Shown: piece by piece, positions 9,105-22,700 of the stretch | Layout: the number at the start of each line of letters is the position of its first letter | Numbering within the stretch: the stretch's first letter is position 1 | NCBI GenBank assembly: GCA_001553355.1 | Contig: KQ960844.1 | Coordinates: forward strand, 47,749-111,748 | Source: Veillonellaceae bacterium DNF00626 | GTDB lineage: Bacteria > Bacillota > Negativicutes > Veillonellales > Dialisteraceae | Length of the DNA stretch: 64,000 bases | Direction: 5' to 3' | Made by a program: the position numbers and the translations under genes | The notes under the pieces: generated by a model | Databases searched by the model: none | Told to the model about the DNA's origin: nothing | Seen by the model: only the letters and a program-made list of their open reading frames with translations

Positions 9105-9536
9105 TTACTTCCCTATTGCATATCCCGCCGCCAAACACATGACTATGACGGCAATATTTCGTTGTCTCTCAAGACTGCGAATCTTCCGTTGCTGTTCTTT
9201 CTCGTACTCTTGCAAGTATTGATTGGCTTTCTGCAATGATTTCTGCGTCGCTTCGTTCGACGTTTGCAATTTCTCTATTTGTTTGTTCGCTTCTCTCAAT
9301 TCGTTCTTCGCTATTTGTAACTGCTGCTTCGCTTCTGCCAATTGATTGCTTTGTTTCTCTAATAGCGCTTGCTTCCTCGCGCTGTGCTGCTTGAGCGTTT
9401 GTAAGTTCGTCTCTAACGTTGTTAATTCTGTATCCGTTATCGTATACGTCGTTTCGGCTTGTACACATGAACGCCACGGAAATAAGAAAAGCAATAAGAA
9501 AAACAACAACAAGCACATCTTCTTTTTTATATCCAT
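9105..9536 (-). CDS. Spanin-like protein with signal, coiled coil and C-terminal membrane helix (143 aa)
   Basis: A hydrophobic signal (residues about 8-22) ends near FPWRSCVQAE. A long heptad-rich periplasmic stretch follows (about 30-120), then a C-terminal membrane segment IAVIVMCLAAGYAIGK. If Cys24 in WRSC is lipidated the layout equals a one-component spanin (outer-membrane lipid anchor plus inner-membrane helix); the lipobox is not canonical. GGGGGAAGG lies 5 nt before ATG 9536. The gene overlaps the neighbouring reading frame (9169-9567) almost throughout, the arrangement known for two-component spanins. Last gene of the lysis operon. Confidence 0.6.
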   Translation of the reverse strand: MDIKKKMCLLLFFLLLFLFPWRSCVQAETTYTITDTELTTLETNLQTLKQHSARKQALLEKQSNQLAEAKQQLQIAKNELREANKQIEKLQTSNEATQKSLQKANQYLQEYEKEQQRKIRSLERQRNIAVIVMCLAAGYAIGK

Positions 9537-9567
9537 TCATGCCTTCCCCCATTCGTTTCAATTTCAT
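9169..9567 (-). CDS. Inner-membrane spanin candidate, overlapping frame (132 aa)
   Basis: N-terminal membrane helix (VLVVVFLIAFLISVAFM) followed by a charged coiled-coil periplasmic part rich in E, R, S and A, as in Rz-like i-spanins. GAAAGG precedes ATG 9567; a second in-frame ATG at 9540 lies 4 nt from the ATG of the other frame. Both frames look like real proteins with membrane segments and no composition artefacts. Spanins link the inner membrane to the outer membrane and disrupt the latter in diderm hosts. It overlaps the GH25 gate: its frame begins just after the endolysin stop at 9581. Confidence 0.55.
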   Translation of the reverse strand: MKLKRMGEGMNGYKKEDVLVVVFLIAFLISVAFMCTSRNDVYDNGYRINNVRDELTNAQAAQREEASAIRETKQSIGRSEAAVTNSEERIERSEQTNREIANVERSDAEIIAESQSILARVRERTATEDSQS

Positions 9568-9580
9568 AAATACCTTTCTC

Positions 9581-10174
9581 TTAATACATAAGAACATCGC
9601 CATCAAAACACTTCCCATTGATATCTTCGCTATCTGTATATTGCCACATAAAAGCACTCGGAAAATCACAAGTGGAATTATACTGTGCTATCCATATAGG
9701 AAATTCTTTTAACTCTGTCATGTAGAGAACGTTTTCCGCATAATCTAAATTGCAATATAATCCTACGTCATATCCTCTATCGTATAAAGTATTTAAAAAC
9801 ACATTGCAAATATCCGTCAATGTGGCACTGTCAGTTACTCCGTGGCGTGCTTTGTACCCATCGCTATCTTCCATGTCAAACCATACTTTCATTTCAAGTT
9901 TGCTTTGGTCATCTAATCCACAATCTTCTAACAAGGCTGTTACGAATTCCGCCTCTTCCATCGCATCTTCAACAGTGAGTGCATAAGAATAATGGTAAAC
10001 ACCAATTTTTAATCCGGCATCCTGTGCGCCATTCACGTTGTCATAGAACATACTATCAACGCTACTTTTACCATAACCACATCTGATAATGGCAAATTCA
10101 TATCCCTCGTTTTTTATCTCGTCCCAGTCAATTACTCCGTTGTTTTCTGATACATCAATTCCTTTTTCTTGCAT
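9581..10174 (-). CDS. GH25 lysozyme endolysin (197 aa)
   Basis: Glycoside hydrolase family 25 pattern: KGIDVSENNGVIDWDEI at the N-terminus, FAIIRCGYG, GVYHYSYA, and VWFDMEDSD holding the acidic catalytic residues, then GLYCNLDY and FMWQYTD. It hydrolyses the glycan strand of peptidoglycan. There is no signal peptide, so release depends on the holin encoded 6 nt upstream. GGGAGG lies before ATG 10174. It is a single-domain enzyme without a wall-binding repeat. Confidence 0.9.
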   Translation of the reverse strand: MQEKGIDVSENNGVIDWDEIKNEGYEFAIIRCGYGKSSVDSMFYDNVNGAQDAGLKIGVYHYSYALTVEDAMEEAEFVTALLEDCGLDDQSKLEMKVWFDMEDSDGYKARHGVTDSATLTDICNVFLNTLYDRGYDVGLYCNLDYAENVLYMTELKEFPIWIAQYNSTCDFPSAFMWQYTDSEDINGKCFDGDVLMY

Positions 10175-10180
10175 AATTAA

Positions 10181-10708
10181 TTAACCTCCCATTCTATTCT
10201 TCAATTTACTCTCTACTAAAGTCAAAAACTTTTCCATTGCTGTATTTCCGCCGTCCCTCATATTCTCCAGTATAGAAAGAAACTCTGCACCAGAAAGATA
10301 AAGCCACGCAAACTTCATCAACATCGGCGTACCTGTGAATTGGTCAGTAAGCCACGCAGCAAACGTCGCTATAAAATAAGTCATTATCTTATCACAAAAA
10401 GGTTTCCTCATATGTCGACTAACAATAATTTTCTTTCCCCATGCTGCCGGAATAGCAAGCCACTTATCCAACATAGAAATACGTTCAGGATCGGCGCCAT
10501 CCTCTATCAAGTACTGATAAGCTAAGGCTGTCCATTTAGTTAATAAATCCAAAATAACCAGTAATAAAAACAGCCCCCCTATTTGTACCGGACGTAAACA
10601 AACCAACCACATAGCCCAACCGCCTAACACCGCAAATGCTCCTTTTAAGTACCATTTATCAATAAGCGCTACACAAGCGCTTGATACCATATCGTAAATC
10701 TCACTCAC
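10181..10708 (-). CDS. Phage holin (175 aa)
   Basis: Membrane protein of the phage_holin_4 type with hydrophobic segments near residues 25-60 and 115-150. It is paralogous to the host-side holin at 532-1038. A GTG start is used, with GAGGT upstream. It precedes the endolysin gene and follows the giant ejection gene by about 60 nt. Expected to permeabilise the inner membrane at the end of infection. Confidence 0.85.
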   Translation of the reverse strand: MSEIYDMVSSACVALIDKWYLKGAFAVLGGWAMWLVCLRPVQIGGLFLLLVILDLLTKWTALAYQYLIEDGADPERISMLDKWLAIPAAWGKKIIVSRHMRKPFCDKIMTYFIATFAAWLTDQFTGTPMLMKFAWLYLSGAEFLSILENMRDGGNTAMEKFLTLVESKLKNRMGG

Positions 10709-10767
10709 TTTTTTCTACCTCACGTTATATTAGAAAGGAGGCGTATTACGCCCCCTTCCATTCTGCA

Positions 10768-13700
10768 TTACATATTATAAAGGCTGTCATAACTATTCCC
10801 TTTTTCGTGACTTCTCTTTGGGGAATAATGTTTCAACCTACCGTCATACCTTTTTCTTGTATTTGGTTTCTTATCCTGCTTTTTCTTCCCAAAATCTTCT
10901 GCACGCTCAAGCCCGGTTTGATTCTTCCTCTTAATTTCATCCGCTACTCGTTTCGGTTTAATTCCCTTTTTGCGCATAGTTTCTATTAAATCATGCATCC
11001 GTTTCTTATCGCCATCTTCTTTCGCCCTGATGAAATCATCTATAATTCGTTGTTCGTTCCTTACCTTTATTCTCCTTTCCTCTTTTAAAATACGTTCCTT
11101 CTCGCCTTCCTTTGTTTCCTCAATCGGCATAAAGCCCAACGCCTTTATGATTCTTGTGGAAATATCATCATATCTCGTAGCGACTCTTCCGCGCGTTGTG
11201 CGTCGTTCACCTACAACAGCCTGTGCCGCATTACCCAGTGCCGGAGAAAATGCTTTGATAGCCTCTATCACATTACCATTCCCCCATTGCGTCATAGCCT
11301 GCTTAATCGAAGAGAACATAACGCCGCCCAAAAGGGATAACCTCAAATCGCCTAAATCGTACCCGTATTTTCCACCTCGTAAAGACTTAGAAACATCACC
11401 ACCGAAATCACCGACGCCCATACGCCGTCCGATATTCACACCGAATTTTACCGGTAAACCATAGAATGCTACATCTAAGAAGCCCTGCCAGAATGGATCA
11501 TCGCCTGCCCACTCATAACATTTTTTCTTTAAATACAATTCCGGGTCATCATAATCATCACCTGCGGCTCCTGCCACTGCTGCTGCTAAAGCCGGACAAA
11601 TCACTGCTGCCCAGAACGGGACACCATATACCCCTGCGCAAGCAAGCGGTATCATAAGTCGCGCCCGTTGTCCATTTGTTCCATGACGAATAATGTCCGT
11701 CATGAACGCAATTTGATTAACCGGGAACTTCATGAATTGGAACATCATCTGCGTTACCGGACCACCTGCACGAATAAAGAGTGGTGCATTATTGATACCG
11801 TAATCGAAATTAGCGTCATCATTTACACTTTGTGCAAACTCTACCGCCTCTTCATAAGACATGCCCCGGCGCTTTGCTTCTGCGAACGCCATTAGAGCCG
11901 TAATCTGTCTTACCTTCTGCTCCGACCACGTAAAAGTAAACAACGAATAATTGATTAACTTATTTTGAATACTCGTCATTCTATTCTTATCGTATCCGGC
12001 ACCTGAATCCAACCCTAACTGAGTTTCAACCCCTACATCTTTAAGGAATTTCCTTTCCTCATCAGTAAACCGCCCGGTTATCCAATGAGCCTTCAAAAAC
12101 GGTTTAATACCCAAAAGCGTTACAGCATTCGTAAGCTGCGTTAAATTGATAGCCGCCGAAGAAATATTGAACAACCCAAGCTTCAACACGGCTGAATACG
12201 CCATTACCGTATTACTCCACGACATGAAAGGACGATCCGTGCCAAACCACTTAGCCAATTTACCACCGGTTAAATTATTAATCAACTCATTGAACATCTC
12301 TTCTATGCGGGTAGGATTGCCGTTCATATCTTCGATATACTTCTTAATGTATTGCTGCAACCCGCCTTTTTTAGATTCATCAACCGGAACACCAAAGAAC
12401 CGTTCAAAAGCTCTATACGCTTTATTCTTAAAACTCTCCAAAGCAATATAACGCGTTGCCTTAGTCGTGTACATGTGGAGAACATGCAGCATATCTGTTG
12501 AATATCCCTTTTGCCCCGTACGATGTACCGTTGCGCCCAAGAAACGATGCCCGACTTTTTTCTTAAGGATACCCTTAGCAAGCTTCCGCGCCTCATCCTC
12601 ATTAACCTCATACTTCGCTTCGATAGCGCGCATCGCCTGCTCAAACTTCACATCACCTAAAGCCACACCGCCATTCATCGGCATATGAAATTCCTTTGGA
12701 CGAATAACATACTCATGAGCGCCTATTGCCGGATTATCCATCATAGTACTCATATAAGTATCAATTACATTCCGGTCTATTCCCTTTACCTCAAGCTCTT
12801 CTCTTGTATACTTCTTATCCTCGTGCAAGAGGTCATCTAATTTCTTAAACGCCTGCAATGCTTCCCTACGACTACGATAAGAACCTACCGGAACATACGA
12901 TACAGCACCGGATTCATCTGTGACTTTTTCATAAACCATCCAATTCTCAAAGAAATGATGGAAATACCCTTTGATGTTAGAAAGCGGTTTAGGTACTGTG
13001 ATATAATCCACAGAATAAGTCTCCTCATCCTTTATATCGTCAGTACTCTCAATCTTTACTGCTACACCGTCTTTATCCCGGATATCATTCACCTTAGCAT
13101 AATTAGACGAAAGTAATTCCTTTAAATCCGCTCCGGCTACCTTCTCACCAAAATGCGGATACTTCTTTGCCATACCAAACGTCACTTCATAACGTCCATT
13201 CGCAAGCGGCTTTACATTTAAATTCTCAACAAAGCGATCCCGTCTTAACGCTTCCACACCATTTATACTTACCGTTTTATGGAACGTTTCAACGCCTCTC
13301 TTTGTAGCATCCACCATTTTATAAAAGTCGTTATACATCTTGCGCGTCTCTAAATAAGCGTCGATAACTCCTTTATCAATACCTTCCGCTACAAGCTCTT
13401 CTCTCGTATACTCTTCCCCGTTTAATTCCCCCTCTTCCATAATTCTGTCATAAAGCTCACGGCGCACATTTCCATTCTTATCCTTACCTTCTATTGCCTT
13501 AGCAATCTTATTCAACTTTTCTTCCGTATCATTGCGAAGATGTTGAAGTTCACGCATAGAATTTTTACCTAAATCAGTAAATACCTTCAAGGTTTCATTA
13601 TTCTTTGCTAAATGGTCAGGATTCATCACGCCATATTTTATCCAATTAAATGAATTAGTATTCATCTCTACCGTGATGTTATTATATCTGCCATCATTTT

Positions 13701-16700
13701 TATTGAAATTCTTCAACGCGCTCACAGCTTTAGTAAACATATTAAAGCCGTGTTCCGTATCTTCCGCAATATCCTTTGTTGTCTTTTCGACAGCGTCATT
13801 CGTCTCTTCCACTGTAGAATACTTCATAGTGTTCCCATGATTATCCGTCATTTGTCGCTCAAAGAGATCACCATTAGCAAGATTACTGAATCGTGTATTT
13901 ACATTCTTATGCACCAAATCAGTTACCCGCGAAACAAAGTCATACACCATATGGAATAACTTCTGCATAACGCCGGACGGATGCGCCCGTTTATACTTCC
14001 AATCAGCATACCAATCAGCAGCCCGGTCTTCTATCTCATCAGCCGTAGGATTCTTATTCCCCTCTCGTACTAATAATGCCCGTACCTTCTTTTCGATAAA
14101 TGCCCATTCCTTTTGAGTGTACAAACAATCTTTAGCAAAATGGAATATTTCATGGTCTAAAGTAAACGCATTAGCCAAGTTCGTAAGAGTGATATTTCCC
14201 TTAATATACTTGCCTCGTATCTTTTTCCCGTCACTTCTTGTGATTTCTCCCGTTTGCGTAATAGTTACCTTATTTCCGTTTTTCAAGGTCACTTCAAAAC
14301 CATTCTTCCCTACTTGTTTTACATCCTGCCCTTTGAACGATGTTTTTACATCACTCAATGTATATGCTTTAGTTTCAGATTGAATAGTTGTTCCTTGATA
14401 TCTTGTTTCATGGTTTTCTTTGTAAGCTTCTACGATAAGATTATCCAAATCTTTTTCAGTATAAACATCTTCCCCGATTTGTGCTTTCATCGCCGCCAAA
14501 TAGCCTTCTGGATTTTCTTTGCGCATCTTTGAATAGCCTTGCGTTGTATCCGACTTGACATTCCGATTTTTATCTGATATATTATGGTCAGATAAAGAAG
14601 GAGATGTTCGCACGGACTCCGCTGATTTATTCAGTGGTAAAGAGGCTGCAACGGTAAGATTGGTTGCGGCCGCCAATGACGTATCTCCTTCTTCGTTTGA
14701 TAAATTATTATCAAACGAAGAGATATCATTACTATAGCTGTCAGCATTAAGATTGGCTGGCACCTTGGTATTGGATATCTCTTTTTTTGTGCTATTACTA
14801 TAAAGATTCTCGCCTTTTGCCTTATCCCAATATAAAAGCTCTCCATTGCAAATAGCATCCGCTAATCGATTTGAAGATACTCTCGGGAATACTGTTTTTA
14901 TGTGATGTCCTTTTTCTTCTTCGCGCTTAATAAAAGCTTTTCGAACTTCTGCATTTTTAATGGTCATAAAATAAGATCCATCAATCTTGCGGAAATGTAC
15001 AGCTACATTAATTGCCTTTCCATCAATTTCTTGCTCAGTAAAAATGAGTATCTCTTTATCTTTATCCACCAGCTTTCCTTGTCCATCTTTATTCTGTACA
15101 ACAGCTGCCGGTCGAGATAACGCAGTCGGCAATCCTTTTATAATTTTTATCATATCCGGATGCGCATGCTTACCCATTAAAATCTTATTCATAATTGTTG
15201 GTGTAATTTTCACCGGTAATCGTTCGATTCCTAATAAGTCAAAAAGTACCGGACTATCCATGATAAAGATAGGTTCATTTGTAGAATCCTTTGTTTTGGC
15301 TTCCATAAATTTATCTACTTGTTTCCCCCATTGCCCTTGATCACGTTTCAGCTTTTCGTCCGATTCTTTTAGCGCTTTCTCTCTGATTTCCGCCTCTTTT
15401 TCTTCTTCCGTCTTTTCGTCTTTGCTCGTATTTTTTATTGGCTCTTCATCTTCTGCTACAGAATACTTTGTATCATCTTCCGTGTTGGTCTCTTGCGTTT
15501 CTGTATCCGCCGCCGCACCTTTTGTGTCACCATCTGCATTTGCTTCCACTGCATTCTTATTCCCCGGCTTGATATCTTCTGATTCGTTTATCGAATACCC
15601 TTTTAAAGTATCTCTATTTCGTTCTTTTAATTTCCTGTATTCCTCTTTTGCTATATATTTAAAATCTCCGGTATCTCCATTTTCGACACGTGCCGTTGCT
15701 AATGCTCTTGCATACTTCCGAAGTTGTTCATCCATAGCTTGTCGTTCCATGTCCCGGAGTTTCTTTTCACCTTCCGGCGTTTCTAACTCGCACTCTGCCA
15801 TATTTCTGCAATATGCTTCTGTGATTTGTTTATCGAAATCAGCCCACAAGGTTTTCTCGTGTTCACGTAACTCCTCATTCTGTTTCTTTTTAACAGTTCT
15901 TTGAATAGCTTCTATTTCTTCTTTAGTAAGTATACCTTCTTTTCGTGGCACATAGACTTTAGTTCTCTTTCCCCAAGCATCCTTTCTTTTCCTTATCCGC
16001 AAGTATTTATCGCTCATTCTTCTTTCCAAGGATTCTTTGGCAGCCTGTTCAGATTGGTTATAGCCTTTTTTATATTTCTCCATATCCGGATCAACAAAAG
16101 CTTTCTTGTAATCAGCTCTTGCGTCATTATAGATTTGTTTCGATAAATCAGAAATAGCCTTTTCTTTTACAACCTTTGGGATATCTTCTTTCCACTTCTC
16201 TATATTTTCCTGTTCATTTTTAGAGAAATCTATATTTGCATCATAGATATTCCCCTCGTGCTTTTTGGCTATCCAATCATCTATTTCTTCTTGCGTCGCC
16301 ACCATTCTGTCAAAGATATCTCGTATTTCCTTCGGTGGATTTTTTAAACCTAACGCATTAGCCGGATTCTTAGCAATGGATTTAGCTGTTTTATATAAAT
16401 CAATAAGCCAACTTTTGAACTTTCGGAATATTCCTCGTAATTCCTTTGTCGGTGCTTCACCGGTCATAAGATACCGCTCGAATCCCCGTGCAAAACGTTC
16501 TTGTATATATCGTTCCTGTGCTGCACGATTATTAGGATTCCTTAAAATATCCTTCTCGTACCCGGCGAATTCCTTTTCAACTTTCGTTCCTTTATATTCT
16601 GCCGTAGCTGAAGAAGACCTCATACCCCACGCACGAATAGTCTCTCTATCTCTTGCCACTTTTTCCAAAGTTTTTCTAAGGCTTGCATCCGTTTTTGCTC

Positions 16701-19700
16701 GCTTCTGCAACTCCGGATCATGATACATATCATCAAGCATAGAAAGCCACCAATGTGCTGCCTCATGTAAAAGGGTTGATTGATTAGCCGCCTCAAACAA
16801 ATGGATAACATTCTCCGTCCGGTTATATGCCCCTGCATAACTTTGATTTACCGTCTGATTGTATCGGTTAATCGTTGTGATAGCCTTATCATCAAATACA
16901 ACAAAGCATCGTCCTTCTTTTTCGCCCTTATATGTAATACCTTTTACTCCGAGGCTGTTTAGCTTTTCACTTGCTTCTCTCTTCCCTCCCATAGCGTTTG
17001 CTATATATTCATAGATGGCTTTTCCTTTTAGATTCCCATAATCAGATTCCGTTTTATGATACAATTCGCTCATAATTTTACGAATAGCATCCTTTACTTT
17101 TTCAGGCTGTTCATTGAATGTTTTCTGCTCATCAAGTAGCTCCTCATTCTCCGGAATCTCTACTTCGAAAAGGGATTTCGGTTTGTTTACCGTAGATTCA
17201 TTTTCTCCCAACAGCTTAATAGCATCTGTCGCTCTCTTTACTGCTTCTACGCTATACTCATTCGTTTTCCCTTCCATTTCTTTCTTAAATCTTTGCAAAT
17301 CTTCAATGGCATCCGCTTTATTTCCTGCCGTACTCATACATGTAAGTGCTAAATCTAAAGCATCAGTATCAGCTAAAACCTCTCCGGTTTTCTCATTGTA
17401 CCAATCTCCATCTTCATTTGTTTTGTACTTTACATTCCCTATGATGACTTCTTCACTATTCACCCCCAGTACATCTCTATAATTTTTCGCTATTTCTCTA
17501 TTTTTCGCGAAATACAGTCCCCATCCGTGTGCTTGTTCGCCTTCTCCTGTTCCTATTTCTCCTAAATCAAAACGTTCAAAGGTATAAGGACTTCCGTGAT
17601 ACGCTTTTTGGAAATACATACCGACACTCTCTTGAGCCTCATTTGTTACCTGTTCTCTATGTCCCTCTTGCTTCGGATCATATTCCTTCACAACAATTCC
17701 TTGTGATTCCAAAAAGTCTTTTATTTTCTTTGGTGTTCCCTTAGGAATAACCGCCGCCTTTACCTCATTAAATCCTACCGCCCTATTCGGTTTTGCCTCA
17801 AAATAATTCACAGGTAGATTTGCTATATCCTCTGTAACCTTAGATACCTTTTCTTGTAATGCTGCTAATTTATCAGAAGGCACATCAAAATCATACTTGG
17901 CCAATGCGGTAGATAAAGATATTTTCTTTTGCTGTACAGCTACTAATACATCAGCAGCATTCATTAGATGGTCAAATGTACTTACATCTTTATGCTTTGC
18001 ATATTGGATTATTTCCGTAATAAGTGCATCTACACGACCTCTCACATCCTTATATAATTCTTCAGCATTATCTTTATTTGTCAGTAATCTATCTGCATAC
18101 TGATGTAAAGACTTTAAGCTCCCTATCTTTTTCGCACCGGCAGCAATAACATTTCCTATACCGGAACCGCCGAATATTCCTTTCTGCCCATTTTGCTTAC
18201 CGCCTTTCATAGCCCGAACAAGGTTATCTAAAGTGAGTGGCACCTTACGTCTTCCCATACGAATTTTCGGTACATCCAAACCTTGATTCATTAGATTATT
18301 TTTCCATTTCCGATACCCCTCTTGAACGGTTTTATCGGCTAACTTTTTCGTAATCTCTTCATTCAAAGCCTTTTCATCAACAACTTCATCGCCGTTGTAA
18401 TTCTTCCGATATGTCAATTCCGGTGTCTGTCCGATACTCTTTAAATACACATACTTTCCCAATGGAGAATTGAGCGCATTTTCCAAATTTTTAGCAGCAT
18501 TATTTTCCGTCCAATAATTTACAACTTCCGTACCGTTAGCATGATTAAGTAATCCTGTTTCTCTTGCTGCTATATCAAAAGCCTTCACAATTGGCGCTAA
18601 TGCCTTTTGAATAGGTTTCCTAATAACTTCAGGGAAAACAGTTGTCCATGCGTCTCGGGTATAAACTCTTTCCTTTCCGGGATCTGCCACGTTCTTATCC
18701 ATGACAAGAGTAATTTCACCAAATTCCGTATATGACGTTTGTTTCTTTGTAATGGCAATGGACGGTACCGGGAATCCACCTATTTTTATAGCTTCTCCTA
18801 AGTTTTTAATAGAAATATTATGTAACGCTACTAAATTTTTACCATTATTCCCTTCATCACTCTTGTAAATTTTATCCGCTTCATATATACTATGTACAGA
18901 TGAAGCTACCTCGTGAGACTTCTTGGGGGTTTTTGCAAAACCCTTTCCAGAAGTTTCACCGGTAGCTTTTTCTATTGTGCTATATTCATCTTTGGTAAAT
19001 ATACGATGATTATAATAATCTACAGTCCCCTTCCCCTTATCTGCAACAGTAACAACTACATATTGCTTTCCTTCCGGTGTATCAATAGCACTATGAAGAT
19101 AGTAAAATGTCCAACCTTGATGCTTTTCTTTTTGAGACTGTGAAGTGGCAATGATATTTGCATTCGCAATAATATCTTTTAAATGTGTAACCGCTAATAA
19201 TTTAAACGGATTATCAGAAGCATAAGACATCTTCTTTTTTCCTTTACCGGTCATTTTCACATCGCCCGGCTCGCCTTCTTTTGTCACCGCATCTTCACCT
19301 AAGCGAATATCCCCTAAAAGATCATTATGAGCAAAAGTTCCCTGCAAATTTTCTTTGTAATACGTCAATGCTTTTGTGCGTAACTCTTTAATATCTTTAT
19401 ACTGCCCAAATTCATCGCCTGTAATAGTAGCTGTGACTGCAAGTTCATCTGCCGTATACCCGTCTACTTCGTGAGTTGCCAATCGTTGATATAAATTATC
19501 TTCTCCTGCCTTTTGCGCCTTACCTTTTTTCAACTTCGGCATCACATCTTTCACCGATACACCATACGCTTTGCTGAAATTATCTATTATTTTGGCATAA
19601 ATTAAGGCACCCTCTTTAGCAGATTTTGCTAAATCAGAAGTGCCTTTTCCTAATTTCTTTACTGCAGGTAGATATATTTTTTGGTACGCTTCTTCGCTCA

Positions 19701-22700
19701 TCATGCGTCTTGCTTTTACATCGTCAGGATCTATATTCTTGATGTATTCATCTAACATACTAAACTCTAACGTTTCCCATGTTTTCTTTGCTTTTTTTAC
19801 TTGATCCAATTCATAAGTTACTTGATTCTTTTCCTCTTCTGTTATATCGGGATTCGCAAGAAATCGCTCACATTCTTCCACATATTCATCATAGGCTATA
19901 TCATACATATCGCGTTTTGTTGGTGTTTTTCCATATTTCTTAAAGAAATCGCAATACCACCATTCGTTATTACTGATGCGTCGACGTCTATCCCAATGGA
20001 TAGGATTAATAGGATCATCAGGAGCTTCTATATAAGCAATACCTTCAGGCTTGTAATTTAAATATCTATCTACGTTGGTAAACTTTTTATATACATCCTT
20101 ACATTCATCAATTACTTTTTGATAATTCTTTTGGATGTTATCTAACCCCTTCAATAGAATTTGTTCGAGTACTGCTTTCTCATCAGCAGAGAGATTCTTG
20201 TCCTTTACCATTAAATCTATGATTTCTGCATCTCGTTTGCATTGTTCTAAATGACGATTACCGGTTTGTTCTGTCAATTTTGCAAAAACATCACCTACGT
20301 CCCCCACTGTTATCTTTACATCACCGGCTGTGCTTTTCTTTTGTGTACTATCAGATTTATCTTCACTGTTCTTGTTTTCTCCTTTTTTATAGGTTCTTCT
20401 ATCCTTTACAACAAAACTTCCGGTAATAGAACCTTTACCTTCTGACTTTTTAATTTCAGTAGACTGTTTCTGATTATCTTCTTTTGTTTCGCTATTTCCT
20501 TTCACTTTGCTATTATCAATATTTCCTTGTTCCTCTTTAGGTACATTATGTAAATAGTCAGTACCTTCAACAAGTCTCGGCTCTTCATTAATATTAACAT
20601 CATCATGTTGCTTTCCGGTCTTTGTTATTTCATTGTCCGAGATATTCCCGCTTCCACGTCGTCCATCCAATCGTTGTATGCTTTCTGTTCCGGAGTCATC
20701 GAATTGCTTTTGAGTTTCTTCATCCACGCTCTTGTCATTTCCAATCCCTCTTCTTCCGTCATTGGTTTCTGTTTTGCGTGTTCCTCTGTCCACTTCGCCC
20801 ACTTTGGCGACGTCAATTCTTCTTCCGTCATCTAAATTTATCCCCTCTCTTTCATTTATTTCCGTATTCTTCTTCTCTTTATTATCTACTGCTTTGCTGC
20901 CTTCTGCGAGCGTCTCACCCTTATAATGTTTGTTATCATAAACCGTGATTAAATCTTTAAAAGCAGACTTCATCCCGTCTACAAAGAAATCTGCGCGCGG
21001 CGGCTGTTTATTATCGTTTTTATATAAAACATTTCCCTTATCCCGTTCTCCATGAGGCGTCTCAAAATGCGTCTTAAAGAAATCAGAATTATAAAAAATA
21101 GTCTGTAAATTCTTATTTATCGAAACATGAACATTACCGCCAACATCTGAATATTCACAAAAATCACGTAGTGAGAATTTTATTTCTCCTACCTTTTTAC
21201 TATTGTCTTTAAATTGAAATACAACATCTCCGCCATTATCATTCGGCTTTAAAACACCCAATATTCTTAAATGGTTAGACTTATTGCCCACCTGCACAGA
21301 TACAGAAAGACTTCCGTTCTTTTTATTTTCCTTAACCTTTGTTCCGTATTGAGCGCTGTCAGTCTTTAACCCCGTTGCCAATGAATGAGTTTTCTTTTGT
21401 ATCCCTACTAAACTATTATCCGATTCACCATACTGATGACGCACTTCATTCCCGTCGGAATAGGTCAATTCATTCGAAGCCTCTCCACGTTTATACTGCG
21501 ATCCGCTTACAAATGAATTTTGATGTTCTCCTTTAATTTCAGCATTCTGCCCGGATTTTACATTCTGTGTATTTTCACCTTCCGTTCCCACCGGCATATT
21601 GCGAATTACTTGCCCTGTCGGATTTCCTTCTCCGGTCGTCGTTTTATAATTTACTGCTTCCCCGGTTAAATTATTAACAGCTTTATTACTCGATACAGCC
21701 CCGTCAACAAGAGAAATACTGGTTTTAGAAGCGGCACTTTCCTGCGCTGCCCTTCTTTCCGCATCTTCCTTAGCTGCCAATGCTTCCATTTGTGCTTGAT
21801 TGTTTTTGCCAAACATACTGAAATCACGGCGCACGATTCCCTCAAAGATGGCTCTTGATTGTCTTACTCCGTCACTATCCGGTAAATGCGCTAAGTCGGC
21901 TAAGATAGCTTGCGATTCTTCCTTAGTAGGCAATTCACGTCTTTGTAATTTTTGAACAGCTTCATTCAATCTGTCTTGCGCATCCGCTCTTGGCTGTGCC
22001 GTAGGTGTGAATAGCGCCTCTTCTTTTGTTGCCGTAGGCTCTACTGTCGGTTCTGCTACCGTCCTAACAGCTTGATTCGTTCGCTCTTGTGATGGTGCAG
22101 CTACACTTTCTCCGTTAATATTTTTAGCTAATGCACTAATCAAGTCATCTCTTTCTTGTGATTGCGGTGCGTCTTGTAATTCATTAATAGCTGCTGCACT
22201 TTGCTCTGCCGTTGGCAAGTCTCCACTATTTAACGTATTTGTTACATCTTGGATACCACTTACCGTAGCCCCCGTAGGCTGAGTGTTTACAGTAGCTGAG
22301 ATATTAGTGTCAACAGCTGAATTTGCCCCGTTTCCATTTTTTATGATAAATGTATCATTATTTACATTCTGCTTTGAAATAGGCGCTATATTTCCATTTT
22401 TTGTATCCCCTACTAAAGCACGCGCAATCCGGTCACTGACAATATTTGCCTCATCATTTACCGTCATTTCCGTTGGTGCTGCCATGCTCTTTCTATCCAC
22501 GGCAATAATCGGCGGTCTACCGCCATTTTCTTCCATAGAAGAAATATTTACTCTATCATTTGTATTTATATTCCCTTGCGCTGCCCCGGCTTGATTATGC
22601 GTAGTGAAAACATTGCCTGTATCTTTCTTCGGCATCGGTGTTAAATCTTCATCCACATAACCATTCGCCCGTGCTATTTCCTCTAACTTCTTATCATCTT

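Noticed and set aside
20605-20948. Plus-strand frames opposite the giant gene
   Set aside because: They are shadows of a long low-complexity coding region; the same holds for all other plus-strand frames between 9100 and 41000.
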